A stretch of 43,197 bases of DNA from a bacterium (GTDB lineage Bacteria > Zixibacteria > MSB-5A5 > WJJR01): positions 1 to 43,197 of the forward strand of contig DATMBC010000016.1 in NCBI GenBank assembly GCA_035559435.1. Direction: 5' to 3'. Under the pieces are notes generated by a model that ran no database searches, was not told the DNA's origin, and worked only from the letters and a program-made list of their open reading frames with translations. This document shows positions 24,145 through 32,435 of the stretch, piece after piece. Position 1 is the stretch's first letter; every line of letters begins with the position of its first letter. The position numbers and the translations under genes are program-made.

Positions 24145-25677
24145 TCAGAAATAGCCGGTGAAATTCACAAAGAGGCGTACCCGCGTCTGGTCCTGATTGC
24201 GCGTATAGCCGCCCCAGGCGAAGGTCTTCCGCTTGTCCCAGCGGTCCACCGTGACATTCGGATCAGTGCTCAGGCAATTGGGACAGCGCTGGACCGAGAA
24301 GAGTTGGCCCGACTCCTCGTAGGAGAAGGTCGTGAATTCCATCGCGGCATCCAGACGCACCTGCGACCAGTGCAGACCCGAACCGATCGAGAAGGTCCAG
24401 GCATTGATCTGGCTGCCGGTGCCGCGCGAGAAGCTGTTGGTTGAGTAGTACGGGAATTCGACCGACTTGCCCGAATCGAGGCGCTGGTCAAAGTAGATGT
24501 CGGTGCCGGTCGGATCGCCCAGGAGCATGGGGTCGTTGCGCACACCCAGCCGGACGGGCACCACACCCCATGGCGTCTCCCTCTTGTACTCGATGCCGAC
24601 ACGGACCTGATGCAGATTGTACCAGGCCACCGGCACCTCCTCGAAGGCGGAGTTTGGTTCCGACGGGCTTTCCTGGAAACGGTAGTTCGAGACCCCGTCC
24701 TTTTCGTACTCGTCATCGGCGTTAAAACCGCGATACTGGTAGTCGGCGGCCAAAAGCAGGTTGTCCTTCAGTTTGTAGGAGCCGCCAAGGCCGACCGCCA
24801 ACGGCATGTCGACTTCGCGCTCGGTGCCGTGCAGCGGGCCATACACCTGGCGCGAGAACTCCGGGATCTGGTTGTGCTCGCTGCGACGCACCCCGAAGTA
24901 GTCGACCGACTGCGTGAGCGTGAAGGCCGGAGTGACGACGATGCCGGCGCTCCATTTCTCGGCGCGGTAGAGCGCGCTGATCGTCGCCTGCAGACCGGAG
25001 TAGTCGAGGTCGGCGGAGTTGATCCAGCTAGTGCGCTGGTTGTAGGCAGCGGTGTCGCGGGTCGAGTCGATGTCGGTGACCAGGAATTCATGGCCGTCGC
25101 CGGTCATGATCGTCAGCGACGCGCCGATCGAGAGGCGCCGGTAGATGGTGGTGCCAAAAGCGGCGCCGGCGGCGGCCAGATTGCCGCTCATCCCATAGTC
25201 GGCAAAAAACGGCGACCCGAGGACCGTGTCGACGTCGGCGGCGAAAAACCCGCGCGCATAGACATCCTGCACGCGGTTGTAGAAGACGCTGACGACAAAC
25301 TCCTTTTCCATGACGGACAGAGGGGAGATAAATGACGCCGCGGTCATGTTGGAGAGGTTGTCCTTGGCGTCACTGGCGAACCTGGACTGGTTGGCCGGTC
25401 CATACTCCAGATCGAGCGCCGTGTGCGCGTAGGAATAGTTGAGGGCCAAAAGCACGCCCTCGTTGTAGACCAACCCGGCGGGGTTCCACGAGCCGGCGTA
25501 GGCATCGTCGGAAACGCCCAGATAGGCGCCGCCCATGCCGCGTGCGCGCGCGCCGCCGCCGAGGAAGTTCCAATTTTGGAAGGAGTTGCCGTTGACGCCC
25601 TGCGCCCCGGCGGGTGCGGTGAACAACACTATTAATCCGACGGCCACGAGGGCCGCAAAACCCGTTCGCCACGTCAT
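24145..25677 (-). CDS. Outer-membrane beta-barrel protein (FadL/PorV-like)
   Basis: A 510-residue protein with a signal peptide (about 1-25, 'FTAPAGAQ'). The conserved N-terminal segment 'GGGARARGMGGAYLGVSDDAYAGSWNPAGL' is the hallmark of the OMPP1/FadL and PorV-type barrels. Alternating amphipathic strands fill the rest, and the chain ends 'VRLFVNFTGYF' with a terminal Phe, the usual outer-membrane insertion signal. Possible roles are hydrophobic-solute uptake (FadL) or, in FCB bacteria, shuttling of secreted cargo (PorV). Sequence alone does not decide. It is expressed from a good promoter at 25782-25810. Confidence 0.85.
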   Translation of the reverse strand: MTWRTGFAALVAVGLIVLFTAPAGAQGVNGNSFQNWNFLGGGARARGMGGAYLGVSDDAYAGSWNPAGLVYNEGVLLALNYSYAHTALDLEYGPANQSRFASDAKDNLSNMTAASFISPLSVMEKEFVVSVFYNRVQDVYARGFFAADVDTVLGSPFFADYGMSGNLAAAGAAFGTTIYRRLSIGASLTIMTGDGHEFLVTDIDSTRDTAAYNQRTSWINSADLDYSGLQATISALYRAEKWSAGIVVTPAFTLTQSVDYFGVRRSEHNQIPEFSRQVYGPLHGTEREVDMPLAVGLGGSYKLKDNLLLAADYQYRGFNADDEYEKDGVSNYRFQESPSEPNSAFEEVPVAWYNLHQVRVGIEYKRETPWGVVPVRLGVRNDPMLLGDPTGTDIYFDQRLDSGKSVEFPYYSTNSFSRGTGSQINAWTFSIGSGLHWSQVRLDAAMEFTTFSYEESGQLFSVQRCPNCLSTDPNVTVDRWDKRKTFAWGGYTRNQDQTRVRLFVNFTGYF

Positions 25678-25781
25678 CGTCTCGTGTCCTTCCCTACGGC
25701 TTCATCCTGTTGGCCGTGCCTCGAAATGAAAGTCCCCTCCCCGGGACCATCGGGACGCCGGTTTAGGGCGCAAGGTGCGCC

Positions 25782-25810
25782 AAGTTATTCTCGCGCAAAC
25801 TGATTGTCAA
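25782..25810 (-). promoter_or_regulatory. Promoter of the outer-membrane protein gene
   Basis: A perfect -35 TTGACA (25805-25810), 17-bp spacer, -10 TAACTT (25782-25787), about 105 bp before the start codon. The rest of the 25678-26045 divergent spacer holds no gene. Confidence 0.65.
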
Positions 25811-25989
25811 CCGTCTAATCGAATACCGCCCGCAACCGCCGCGATTCCCGTCCGGCCACGGACAGTGCATTTACCGCCGAGCTTCTCCCTTATTCCATAC
25901 CGACTTGCACAAAACCGGCCGCGGCCGCGATCGGGGTGTGTTGTCAAAATCGGCCGCAACAAAGTTGCCGGCGCCCTGGGATTGTTCCG

Positions 25990-26017
25990 TGGCAAACCCC
26001 CAAGACGGGTCTATATT
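25990..26017 (+). promoter_or_regulatory. Possible promoter of the M6 protease gene
   Basis: TGGCAA (25990-25995), a 16-bp spacer, TATATT (26012-26017), then 18 nt to GGAGGT and the ATG at 26046. The geometry is close to that of the 14033 and 14845 starts. The -35 is weak. Confidence 0.45.
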
Positions 26018-26045
26018 CGGATCGGAATCGTTTCGGGAGGTTGTC

Positions 26046-28067
26046 ATGAATCAGGTTGTGCGTCTTACCGGCACGGGGATCGCCCGCGCGCTTTTCACCG
26101 CCATGTTTCTGCTCGTCGCCGTGAGGGCCCAGGCCGCCACGGTCGAATCGCGCTATGGCGGGAAACTCACGGTCAATCCGGAGACCTTCCGTCTCTTTGA
26201 CATCCCCGCCGACCGTTTCGAGGCGGTGGCCGGATTTTCACCGGCTGCGATGGCGCCGCTGAAGCCTCTCGGGCAGACCAAGGCCGCGCGCGCCGGAGCG
26301 ACCGGACGCGTGCTCACGCTGCTGGTCGAATGGGAAAACCACCCGGCCGACCAGTTCTGGCATCCGCGTGAATCCTATGACTCCCTGCTTTACTCCGACA
26401 ATGTCTACCCCACCGGCAGCGTCAATGACTATTACCAGGAAGTCTCCTACGGCGTCTTCAATGTGACCGGCGCGGTGGTTGGCTGGCTGTACATGCCGAC
26501 GATGTACAACGGCTGGTACAACATTTTCGATATTCTCAATGCCGCCGATCCCTTGGTGGACTTCTCCGACTACGATGGCGACGGCGACGGGTATGTCGAT
26601 GCCCTCTGGATTGTCCATGCCGGGCCGGGCCAGGAAGAAACGCACGATCCCAACGACATCTGGTCGCATGCCTACATCGGCGTCGACATCCCCACCAACG
26701 ACGGGGTGCGGATCGATCGCTGGTCGGTCCAGCCGGAGGAGCACGCCAACGGACAGGTGCAATCGATCCGCGTCTTCTGCCACGAATACGGCCACATTCT
26801 CAACCTGCCCGATTTGTACGATTACGATCAGAAACTCGACACGGTGACCTACTTCACCCCCAATGACGGCAACGACCATCCGCTGGTCGACTGGGATGTC
26901 ATGGGCTACGGCGGTTACAGCATCATGCACTACGGCAACCGTTCGTGCCCGTCGCATTTCTGCGCCTGGTCGCGCATCCAGCTTGGCTGGGCGCAGGCGG
27001 TGGAGCCCCCCTGCCTGCAGGGCGCCTATCAACTCTACAACATCGAGGAGCACAACACGCAGAGCGTCTTCAAGGTGCCGATCAATGAAAGCGGGACCGA
27101 GTACTTCCTGCTGGAGTACCGCAATCCGCGCTCCGCGGCGCAATTCGACCATCTCGCCTCCGACTTCTCGGCCTACTGCCCGTGGTTTACGCCCGGACGC
27201 GACACCATGGACCAGGGGTTGTTGGTCACCCATATCGACGAGACTGTCCCGCCGAACGATGGCCGTCCGAGTTTTCCGAACTATGCGGTTGCGGTGGTCG
27301 ATGCCGGCATGGATCCGGCGCGTCCCTGGGATGGCTCGCAGCACACCGAGTGGTGGTATCCGTATGAATTCCGCATCGGCGCGCTGTTCTCGCCCGATGA
27401 CCCCGGCCAGACGCAATTGAACGCGGCCACCACGCCCAGCAGTGACGGCTATGATGGCCCCAGCGGTGTTTCGATCATCGTCACCGCCCAGAATCCCGAC
27501 TATCTGACCGTGGTCATCGACAAGGCACTCCCGCCGGTCCTACAGATGGTGCCGCCGGTGACCGTGGCGCCAGAGGATTCCATCAACGTCGGCCTTTTCG
27601 CGACCGATCCCAACTGCACCACACCCGGGCTTTCTCCCAACGGCCCCCTGCCGCCGTTTGTGGCGCTCTGGGACTCCGGCGGTGGACGTGGTTCGCTCAT
27701 CATCGAACCCGCCCCGGCCGACGCGGGAGTCTGGTATGCCAAAGTGTTGGCCACCGATGGCGCCAACTATGACTCCATCACCGTGCAGATCACCGTCACG
27801 CCGCCCGCGTGCGATTGCCACTGCCATGCCGATGTCGATTGCGATGGCAGCGTCGGCGTGGTCGACGTGGTGGGCGTCATCAATTGCGCCTTCCGCGGCG
27901 CGGCGCCCTTGATCGACGCCGGCTGCCCGCCGCATGGGACAACCGTCGCCGGACGCACCGATGTCAATTGCACCGGCGCCACCGATGTGGTCGATGTGGT
28001 CAAGATCAGCAACGTCGCCTTCCGCGGCGCATCTGCGGCCACCGAATTCTGCGATCCCTGCCAATGA
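26046..28067 (+). CDS. Secreted M6-family (immune inhibitor A-like) metalloprotease with dockerin-like tail
   Basis: A 673-residue protein with a signal peptide (about 1-28, 'AVRAQA'). The catalytic domain shows 'LVEWENHPADQFW', 'VNDYYQEVSYGVF', 'DYDGDGDGYVDALWIVHAG' and the zinc motif 'HEYGH' at residues 246-250, followed by 'LPDLYDYD' and 'WDVMGYGGYSIM', all typical of M6 peptidases. A beta-domain follows, and the final 86 residues are the paired Cys-rich dockerin-like tail ('DVDCDGSVGVVDVV', 'DVNCTGATDVVDVVKISN', ending 'C-D-P-C-Q'). It is likely exported, calcium-stabilised and surface-held. The ATG at 26046 follows GGAGGT and opens into the signal peptide; the longer reading is rejected. 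Confidence 0.9.
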   Translation: MNQVVRLTGTGIARALFTAMFLLVAVRAQAATVESRYGGKLTVNPETFRLFDIPADRFEAVAGFSPAAMAPLKPLGQTKAARAGATGRVLTLLVEWENHPADQFWHPRESYDSLLYSDNVYPTGSVNDYYQEVSYGVFNVTGAVVGWLYMPTMYNGWYNIFDILNAADPLVDFSDYDGDGDGYVDALWIVHAGPGQEETHDPNDIWSHAYIGVDIPTNDGVRIDRWSVQPEEHANGQVQSIRVFCHEYGHILNLPDLYDYDQKLDTVTYFTPNDGNDHPLVDWDVMGYGGYSIMHYGNRSCPSHFCAWSRIQLGWAQAVEPPCLQGAYQLYNIEEHNTQSVFKVPINESGTEYFLLEYRNPRSAAQFDHLASDFSAYCPWFTPGRDTMDQGLLVTHIDETVPPNDGRPSFPNYAVAVVDAGMDPARPWDGSQHTEWWYPYEFRIGALFSPDDPGQTQLNAATTPSSDGYDGPSGVSIIVTAQNPDYLTVVIDKALPPVLQMVPPVTVAPEDSINVGLFATDPNCTTPGLSPNGPLPPFVALWDSGGGRGSLIIEPAPADAGVWYAKVLATDGANYDSITVQITVTPPACDCHCHADVDCDGSVGVVDVVGVINCAFRGAAPLIDAGCPPHGTTVAGRTDVNCTGATDVVDVVKISNVAFRGASAATEFCDPCQ

Positions 28068-28118
28068 AGTCGAAGGTCCCGCGGGTCTGGCCTTGTCAGA
28101 CATGCGGGCCGGATGCCA

Positions 28119-28158
28119 TCGCCAATCGCGGGCCCCAAAAGCGGCCCGCGATTGGCGA
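28119..28158 (+). terminator. Hairpin after the M6 protease gene
   Basis: A 16-bp perfect stem (28119-28134 with 28143-28158) around CCAAAAGC, 52 bp after the stop codon, without a T-tract. A very similar long-stem, T-poor hairpin follows the 14033 gene. Confidence 0.6.
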
Positions 28159-28217
28159 CGGCAGGTCAGACAGGAATGTCCGACCTCCTGTCGTGTGTGA
28201 ATTCCCCGCGTGAGAAG

Positions 28218-28293
28218 TACCCCCGGGCGGAGTCGAACCGCCGACACGCGGTTTAGGAAACCGCTGCTCTATCCGTTACTGAGCTACGGGGGC
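28218..28293 (-). tRNA. tRNA-Arg (anticodon CCT)
   Basis: A 76-nt cloverleaf without encoded CCA. Acceptor GCCCCCG pairs with CGGGGGT (one G-U), discriminator A. The anticodon arm GCGGT-TTCCTAA-ACCGC gives CCT, reading AGG. It begins 6 bp after the apt stop, so it is probably processed from the apt transcript. Confidence 0.94.
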
Positions 28294-28299
28294 GATGCG

Positions 28300-28830
28300 T
28301 CACTCCGAATCATACGAGATCACCGAATACACGTCGTAATCGCGCAACCGGTGACGCCCGTCGAGGAAGGCCAGCTCGATCACCACACCGATGCCGCTGA
28401 CTATCCCGCCGGCCTGTTCCACCAATTTGGCCGCGGCCGCCAGCGTGCCGCCGGTGGCCAGCAGGTCATCGATGAGCACGACGCGCTGGCCAGTGAGCAC
28501 GGCGTCGTTGTGCATGTGCAGACTGTCGGTGCCGTACTCGAGCGCGTAGGATTCCGACAATGTCGCCCAGGGCAGTTTGCCCGGCTTGCGCATCGGCACA
28601 AACCCGCACCCCAGCGCAAGCGCCAGCGCCCCGCCAAAGATGAAACCGCGCGCCTCGATCGCCGCCACCAGGTCTGGCGGCTGGCCGCGGAAGCGGTCCA
28701 CCAGCGCCTGCTGTGCCATGGCGAAGGCCCGCTTATCCTTCAGAAGCGTGGTAATGTCCTTGAAGACTATCCCCGGCTTGGGGTAATCGGGAATGTCGCG
28801 GATGCTGGCCTTGAGGAAGTCGAATGTCAC
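28300..28830 (-). CDS. apt: Adenine phosphoribosyltransferase
   Basis: A 176-residue type I phosphoribosyltransferase that makes AMP from adenine and PRPP in purine salvage. Family marks are the N-terminal 'IPDYPKPGIVFKDITTLL', 'IEARGFIFGGALA', 'MRKPGKLPW' and the PRPP loop 'VVLIDDLLATGGTLAAA'. The length is standard. The start at 28830 has AAAGGAGAG upstream and lies 15 bp after the acyP stop. It is the third gene of a LOG-like/acyP/apt unit that continues into tRNA-Arg. Confidence 0.97.
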   Translation of the reverse strand: MTFDFLKASIRDIPDYPKPGIVFKDITTLLKDKRAFAMAQQALVDRFRGQPPDLVAAIEARGFIFGGALALALGCGFVPMRKPGKLPWATLSESYALEYGTDSLHMHNDAVLTGQRVVLIDDLLATGGTLAAAAKLVEQAGGIVSGIGVVIELAFLDGRHRLRDYDVYSVISYDSE

Positions 28831-28845
28831 ACGCTCTCCTTTGCG

Positions 28846-29118
28846 TCAGAAGCGGACATCGAAAGTGTTGTAGGCGGGCTCATCGTCGGCCCAGCGCACA
28901 TCGGCATGGGCGACGTTGGCGGCGGGCGGTCCGACCCGGACATAATGCAGGAATTCCTCCAGCGACGGGCGCGGTCCGACCGCTTCGATTTCGACGGTGC
29001 CATCGGAGCGGTTCTTGACCCAGCCGCGCAGATTGTGCTCCAACGCGCGCTTTTGCACAAAATACCGGTACCCCACTCCCTGGACCCGTCCGTCAATACG
29101 CACCGTCAGCCGTGGCAT
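28846..29118 (-). CDS. acyP: Acylphosphatase
   Basis: A 90-residue enzyme that hydrolyses carboxyl-phosphate bonds. It shows the phosphate loop 'GRVQGVGYRYFVQKRA' with the catalytic Arg, and 'GWVKNRSDGTVEIEAVG' with the catalytic Asn. I set the ATG at 29118, preceded by AGAGGA; the TTG at 29133 would add five residues and touch the preceding stop. It belongs to the LOG-like/acyP/apt unit. Confidence 0.95.
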   Translation of the reverse strand: MPRLTVRIDGRVQGVGYRYFVQKRALEHNLRGWVKNRSDGTVEIEAVGPRPSLEEFLHYVRVGPPAANVAHADVRWADDEPAYNTFDVRF

Positions 29119-29129
29119 AGCGATTCCTC

Positions 29130-29618
29130 TCAAGCGGGCTGGAGCGCCTCCAGCGCCATGTGCACCGCGGATTTCGCGTCGGCGGCCACCCGCACCCGAT
29201 CATCCGGACGCCAACTGCGCACCGAGACCACGGGCTTGCCCATGACCAGGGCGAGGGCGACTTCGGATAATGTGCCATAGGACCCCGGCAAGGCAATGAC
29301 CGCATCGGCGGTGTGCACGAGAATGACATTGCGACCATGCGTCATGCCGCTGGCGATGGCGTAATCGACATGGCGATTGGCAACGCGGGTATCGATGCCG
29401 GGAACCACCGCCACCGTAGTCCCGCCTGCCGCCTTGCCTCCCCGGGAGGCGGCTTCCATGACACCTCCGAGGCCGCCGGTCAGGATGACCGCCCCGGCCG
29501 CGGCCAGCTCCCGGCCTACCTCCTCCGCCAGCGCCAGCGCGGCCGAATCGGCCTCGCCGCCGCCGGAGACAAGGATCATGGGCGGCCGTGTCGACACGGG
29601 GGAAAGCAACCGGAGCAT
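29130..29618 (-). CDS. TIGR00725/LOG-like nucleotide-binding protein
   Basis: A 162-residue protein with a Rossmann-like lysine-decarboxylase/LOG fold: '[21 protein letters not shown]', '[16 protein letters not shown]' (in the place of PGGxGT-type loops) and '[16 protein letters not shown]'. Relatives include cytokinin-nucleotide phosphoribohydrolases, but TIGR00725 proteins have no firm function. The catalytic Arg-Glu pair of LOG proteins is not clearly preserved. Start at 29618, or alternatively Met at 29579. The gene follows tRNA-Pro(CGG) and its terminator. Confidence 0.8.
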   Translation of the reverse strand: MLRLLSPVSTRPPMILVSGGGEADSAALALAEEVGRELAAAGAVILTGGLGGVMEAASRGGKAAGGTTVAVVPGIDTRVANRHVDYAIASGMTHGRNVILVHTADAVIALPGSYGTLSEVALALVMGKPVVSVRSWRPDDRVRVAADAKSAVHMALEALQPA

Positions 29619-29700
29619 GGCGGATTCGGCAAGCGTTTTGGGAGGCGCAATCCCGCGGCGCGCGGGACTGGCGTGCGGTTCTCAGAAACTGATACAACGC

Positions 29701-29724
29701 AAAAAGGCCGGCGGGCGCCGGCCT
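29701..29724 (-). terminator. Terminator after tRNA-Pro(CGG)
   Basis: An 8-bp stem AGGCCGGC (29705-29712) with GCCGGCCT (29717-29724), 4-nt loop, followed on the minus strand by TTTTT. A second TTTTT lies next to the tRNA 3' end. Confidence 0.8.
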
Positions 29725-29735
29725 CGACGAAAAAG

Positions 29736-29812
29736 TGGTCGGGGAGATGCGATTTGAACGCACGACCCCTTGGTCCCGAACCAAGTGCGCTACCAGGCTG
29801 CGCTACTCCCCG
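29736..29812 (-). tRNA. tRNA-Pro (anticodon CGG)
   Basis: A 77-nt cloverleaf with CCA encoded (29736-29738). The acceptor CGGGGAG/CTCCCCG is fully paired. The anticodon arm CTTGG-TTCGGGA-CCAAG gives CGG. Confidence 0.96.
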
Positions 29813-29899
29813 ACTCCGCGTACGTGCAATAAAGTCCCGGCCGGACGGGACCCGGCCGAGACATCAAACATCACAGATTATCGGCGCAAAAACAACGGG

Positions 29900-29961
29900 T
29901 TTTCGCTGTGCCCGGACGTAGCCCACAGCGAAAAGGAGCATCGGAGATGCTCCTTTTCGCT
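29900..29961 (-). terminator. Overlapping terminator hairpins after the first cytochrome c
   Basis: The nearer hairpin pairs 29927-29942 with 29946-29961 (16 bp, loop of 3) and contains an internal GGAGCATC stem followed by TTTT. A second hairpin pairs 29900-29910 with 29924-29934 (11 bp) and is followed on the minus strand by TTGTTTTT. They share 29927-29934, so only one can form at a time. Confidence 0.7.
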
Positions 29962-29978
29962 CACGGTGAAAGGATCGG

Positions 29979-30608
29979 CTATTTGCCGGCCGTGACCTCT
30001 GCCGGCGGCTCGTATTCGGGAACTTCGTTAAAGATCGGCGGGATGGTGCGCAGGTAGGCGTAGACCGCCTTGATGTCCTCGTCGGTCAGGTGACGGTAGT
30101 TCTGCCAGGGCATCGGCGGCATGATCGGCCGCGCCACGCCCCAGTGGCGTCCGGTGCGGATCGCGTTGACGAAGATCTCCTCGGTCCAGATGCCGATTCC
30201 GGTGAGCGAATCAGGTGTCAGATTCTTCGTGTATGTGGTGCCCCACGGTCCGGACCACGCGGTGAAAGTCGGCGCCACGGCGATGGCCCACGCGTCCGTC
30301 GGCGCGGAGCGCTTCGGCATCTTCAGGTCCGACGGATGCCCCGACAGCATGCGGCTCGTGTCCGGCTCGGGGCCATTGGGTCCGACCTTCCATGGCGTGT
30401 GACAGTCGTTGCAGCCGCCGATGGTGACCAGATACTTCCCGCGCGCGATGACGTCGGCTTTGGCGCCGTCGGCCGCGTTGCTGGCGGTCCCGACGATCGC
30501 CATCACCGCCGCCAGGGCCACAATCAATCCCGCCATTGCGCCGAAGACGCGCCGTGTCGGGGTGGGTCTCATCTCCGCTTGCTCACCGGCTCTGTGATCT
30601 TGTGCCAT
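29979..30608 (-). CDS. Membrane-anchored or periplasmic cytochrome c (paralogue 1)
   Basis: A 209-residue c-type cytochrome with one haem site 'CNDCH' at residues 66-70 and a probable axial Met in 'RPIMPPMPWQN'. The N-terminal hydrophobic stretch (about 22-45, 'VFGAMAGLIVALAAVMAIVG') is a signal peptide or an uncleaved anchor. 'GIGIWTEEIFVNAIRTGRHWGVARPI' and 'AVYAYLRTIPP' are typical of single-haem cytochromes found in FCB-type respiratory loci. It acts as an electron carrier; the partner is not evident. It has a perfect AAGGAGGTG Shine-Dalgarno before the ATG at 30608. Confidence 0.87.
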   Translation of the reverse strand: MAQDHRAGEQAEMRPTPTRRVFGAMAGLIVALAAVMAIVGTASNAADGAKADVIARGKYLVTIGGCNDCHTPWKVGPNGPEPDTSRMLSGHPSDLKMPKRSAPTDAWAIAVAPTFTAWSGPWGTTYTKNLTPDSLTGIGIWTEEIFVNAIRTGRHWGVARPIMPPMPWQNYRHLTDEDIKAVYAYLRTIPPIFNEVPEYEPPAEVTAGK

Positions 30609-30630
30609 GGGGCACCTCCTTCTGACCATC

Positions 30631-30658
30631 CGAGTGAATCTCCTTCACTCGCTGTCAA
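30631..30658 (-). promoter_or_regulatory. Possible operator/leader palindrome before cytochrome c paralogue 1
   Basis: A perfect 8+8-bp inverted repeat (30631-30638 and 30644-30651) lies directly downstream of a consensus TTGACA (30653-30658). No good -10 is seen at the normal distance. It may be an operator or a leader stem. Confidence 0.35.
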
Positions 30659-30845
30659 GTCTTGGATACGGGACCACCCTGATCCAGTTACAAAAAAAGA
30701 GAGCGTCGTTATCCTATTTCTGCGTAGGGCAAAATTCCGGCAACTTTTGGTCCGCCATTCCCGTCATGGAGAGGTTCACATCAAGGAATAACGGGCGCAT
30801 CCCGCATGGGATGGCGCCCGTTGGTGCGTCTATCGATTTCGTTGT

Positions 30846-31463
30846 CTAATGGTGTCCGCCGCCGGCCGGCGCGTCCGCCGGGGGTTCATAGTCGGGCACG
30901 ACATTGTGAAACGGCGGGATGGTCCGCAGGTAGGCGTACATCGCCTTGAGGTCGGCATCGGGCAGTTTTGCGATATTCTCCCAGGGCATCGGCGGCATGA
31001 TCGGCCGCGACACGCCCCAGTGCTTGCCGGTTCGCAGCGCCTGGATAAACATCTCTTCGGTCCAGATACCCAGGCCGGAGGAATCCGGCGTGAGATTGGC
31101 GGAGTATGAGATCCCCCACGGTCCGGCCCAGGCGGTGAAGGTCGCGGTGGTGGCGGCCAGCCACGGCATCTCCAATTTGGGCATGGTGACTTTCAAGTCG
31201 GCCGGGTGACCCGAGAGGAACCGCGTGGAATCGGATCGCGGCCCGTTGGCGGTCATGATCCACGGCGTGTGGCAGTCGTTGCAGCCGCCGATGTTGATCA
31301 GGTACTTGCCCCGTTCGACCATTGCCTTGGTTTCCTCGGGGCTGCGGTCGGCCTGCGCGGCCACCAGGCCCGCGGCCAGCATGACGGCGGCGCCAAAGGT
31401 CAGGGTCAAGCCTGCTCGGATGCCCCAACGATGCCCTCTCGCCTTGATGTGAGCTGTCTGCAT
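30846..31463 (-). CDS. Secreted cytochrome c (paralogue 2)
   Basis: A 205-residue single-haem cytochrome with the haem site 'CNDCH' at 61-65 and a probable Met ligand in 'RPIMPPMPWEN'. It is clearly a paralogue of the downstream gene: 'GKYLINIGGCNDCHTPW', 'LSGHPADL', 'TFTAWAGPWG' and 'YLRTIPPFHNVVPDYEPP' match along the whole length. A signal peptide (about 16-37) is followed by a short linker, and the protein ends in a His pair. It is an electron carrier in the periplasm or on the membrane. The ATG at 31463 is preferred over the adjacent GTG because of its AGGAGA spacing. The two genes are 237 bp apart with their own control signals. Confidence 0.87.
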   Translation of the reverse strand: MQTAHIKARGHRWGIRAGLTLTFGAAVMLAAGLVAAQADRSPEETKAMVERGKYLINIGGCNDCHTPWIMTANGPRSDSTRFLSGHPADLKVTMPKLEMPWLAATTATFTAWAGPWGISYSANLTPDSSGLGIWTEEMFIQALRTGKHWGVSRPIMPPMPWENIAKLPDADLKAMYAYLRTIPPFHNVVPDYEPPADAPAGGGHH

Positions 31464-31607
31464 CACTGATCTCTCCTCTCCACAGTTGATTGAGGACTGC
31501 GCCCACGGGCGCGTTAGCAGGCGTGAATGCTAGTGGCGGCCCAGGCATCCCGCAAGCAGAAAAGCGGACTATTTCCGCCCCGCATGCATGGGGTATTTAA
31601 GGGGAAT

Positions 31608-32369
31608 CTAATGCAGCCGCCAGCCGGCCATTGCCCGCAGCAGTTCGAGGTCGGTCATGTCGAAGTTTAACGGGGTGATCGAGACTTTCCCCGCCTTGAT
31701 GGCGTCGGCGTCGGTGCCGGCGCGACGATCCCAGGTGGGCTCGCCGCCGATCCAGTAGTAGGACCGCCCGGAAAGATCGCGGCGCGCCGAGATGATGTCG
31801 GAATAGGTGCGCCGTCCGAGACGGGTCACCTCATAGGCCCGGTATCCTCCGCGCGGCATCCGCGGAAAATTCACATTGAGCAGGGTCGAGGGCGGCATAC
31901 GCCCGATGATGTTGGCCACCAGCCGCCGGATGAACTTGGCGGCGGAGACAAACGATTTCCCCTCCGGGTCGGCGGCGGTCATCGACGCGGCCACCGCCGG
32001 GAGGCCCATGATCGATCCCTCCAGCGCCGCGGCGACGGTGCCGGAGTAGGTCACATCCTCCCCCATGTTGGCGCCGTGGTTGAGCCCGGAGACGATTACA
32101 TCGGGCCAGCGTGACTTGAGGATCTCGTGAAAGGCGAGCGTGATGCAGTCGGTGGGCGTGCCATCGACGGAATAGACATTGGTGTCGATCTTGCGGATGC
32201 GCAGCGGCCGATTCATGGTCAGCGCATGACTGACCGCCGACTGATTCGAGTCGGGCGCGACCACGATCACTTCGCCGAGCGCGCGCATCTCGCGCGCCAG
32301 CGTCCGGATGCCGGGCGCATGGACGCCGTCGTCGTTGGAGATGAGTATCCGGGGTTTGCGTTTGGACAT
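31608..32369 (-). CDS. surE: 5'/3'-nucleotidase SurE
   Basis: A 253-residue phosphatase that removes phosphate from nucleoside monophosphates (survival protein E). The metal-binding 'ISNDDGVHAPGI' at the N-terminus, 'VAPDSNQSAVSHALTMNRPLR' and 'SGLNHGANMGEDVTYSGTV' are all conserved, and the length is standard. The start ATG at 32369 opens directly into the first beta-strand. It stands between the cytochromes and a glycosyltransferase without close coupling. Confidence 0.96.
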   Translation of the reverse strand: MSKRKPRILISNDDGVHAPGIRTLAREMRALGEVIVVAPDSNQSAVSHALTMNRPLRIRKIDTNVYSVDGTPTDCITLAFHEILKSRWPDVIVSGLNHGANMGEDVTYSGTVAAALEGSIMGLPAVAASMTAADPEGKSFVSAAKFIRRLVANIIGRMPPSTLLNVNFPRMPRGGYRAYEVTRLGRRTYSDIISARRDLSGRSYYWIGGEPTWDRRAGTDADAIKAGKVSITPLNFDMTDLELLRAMAGWRLH

Positions 32370-32435
32370 GGGTTCTTTGCCATCGGGACGGCGCCGTTGT
32401 GCTTCGGCGAATCTCGGGACAAGACCAATACGCCG

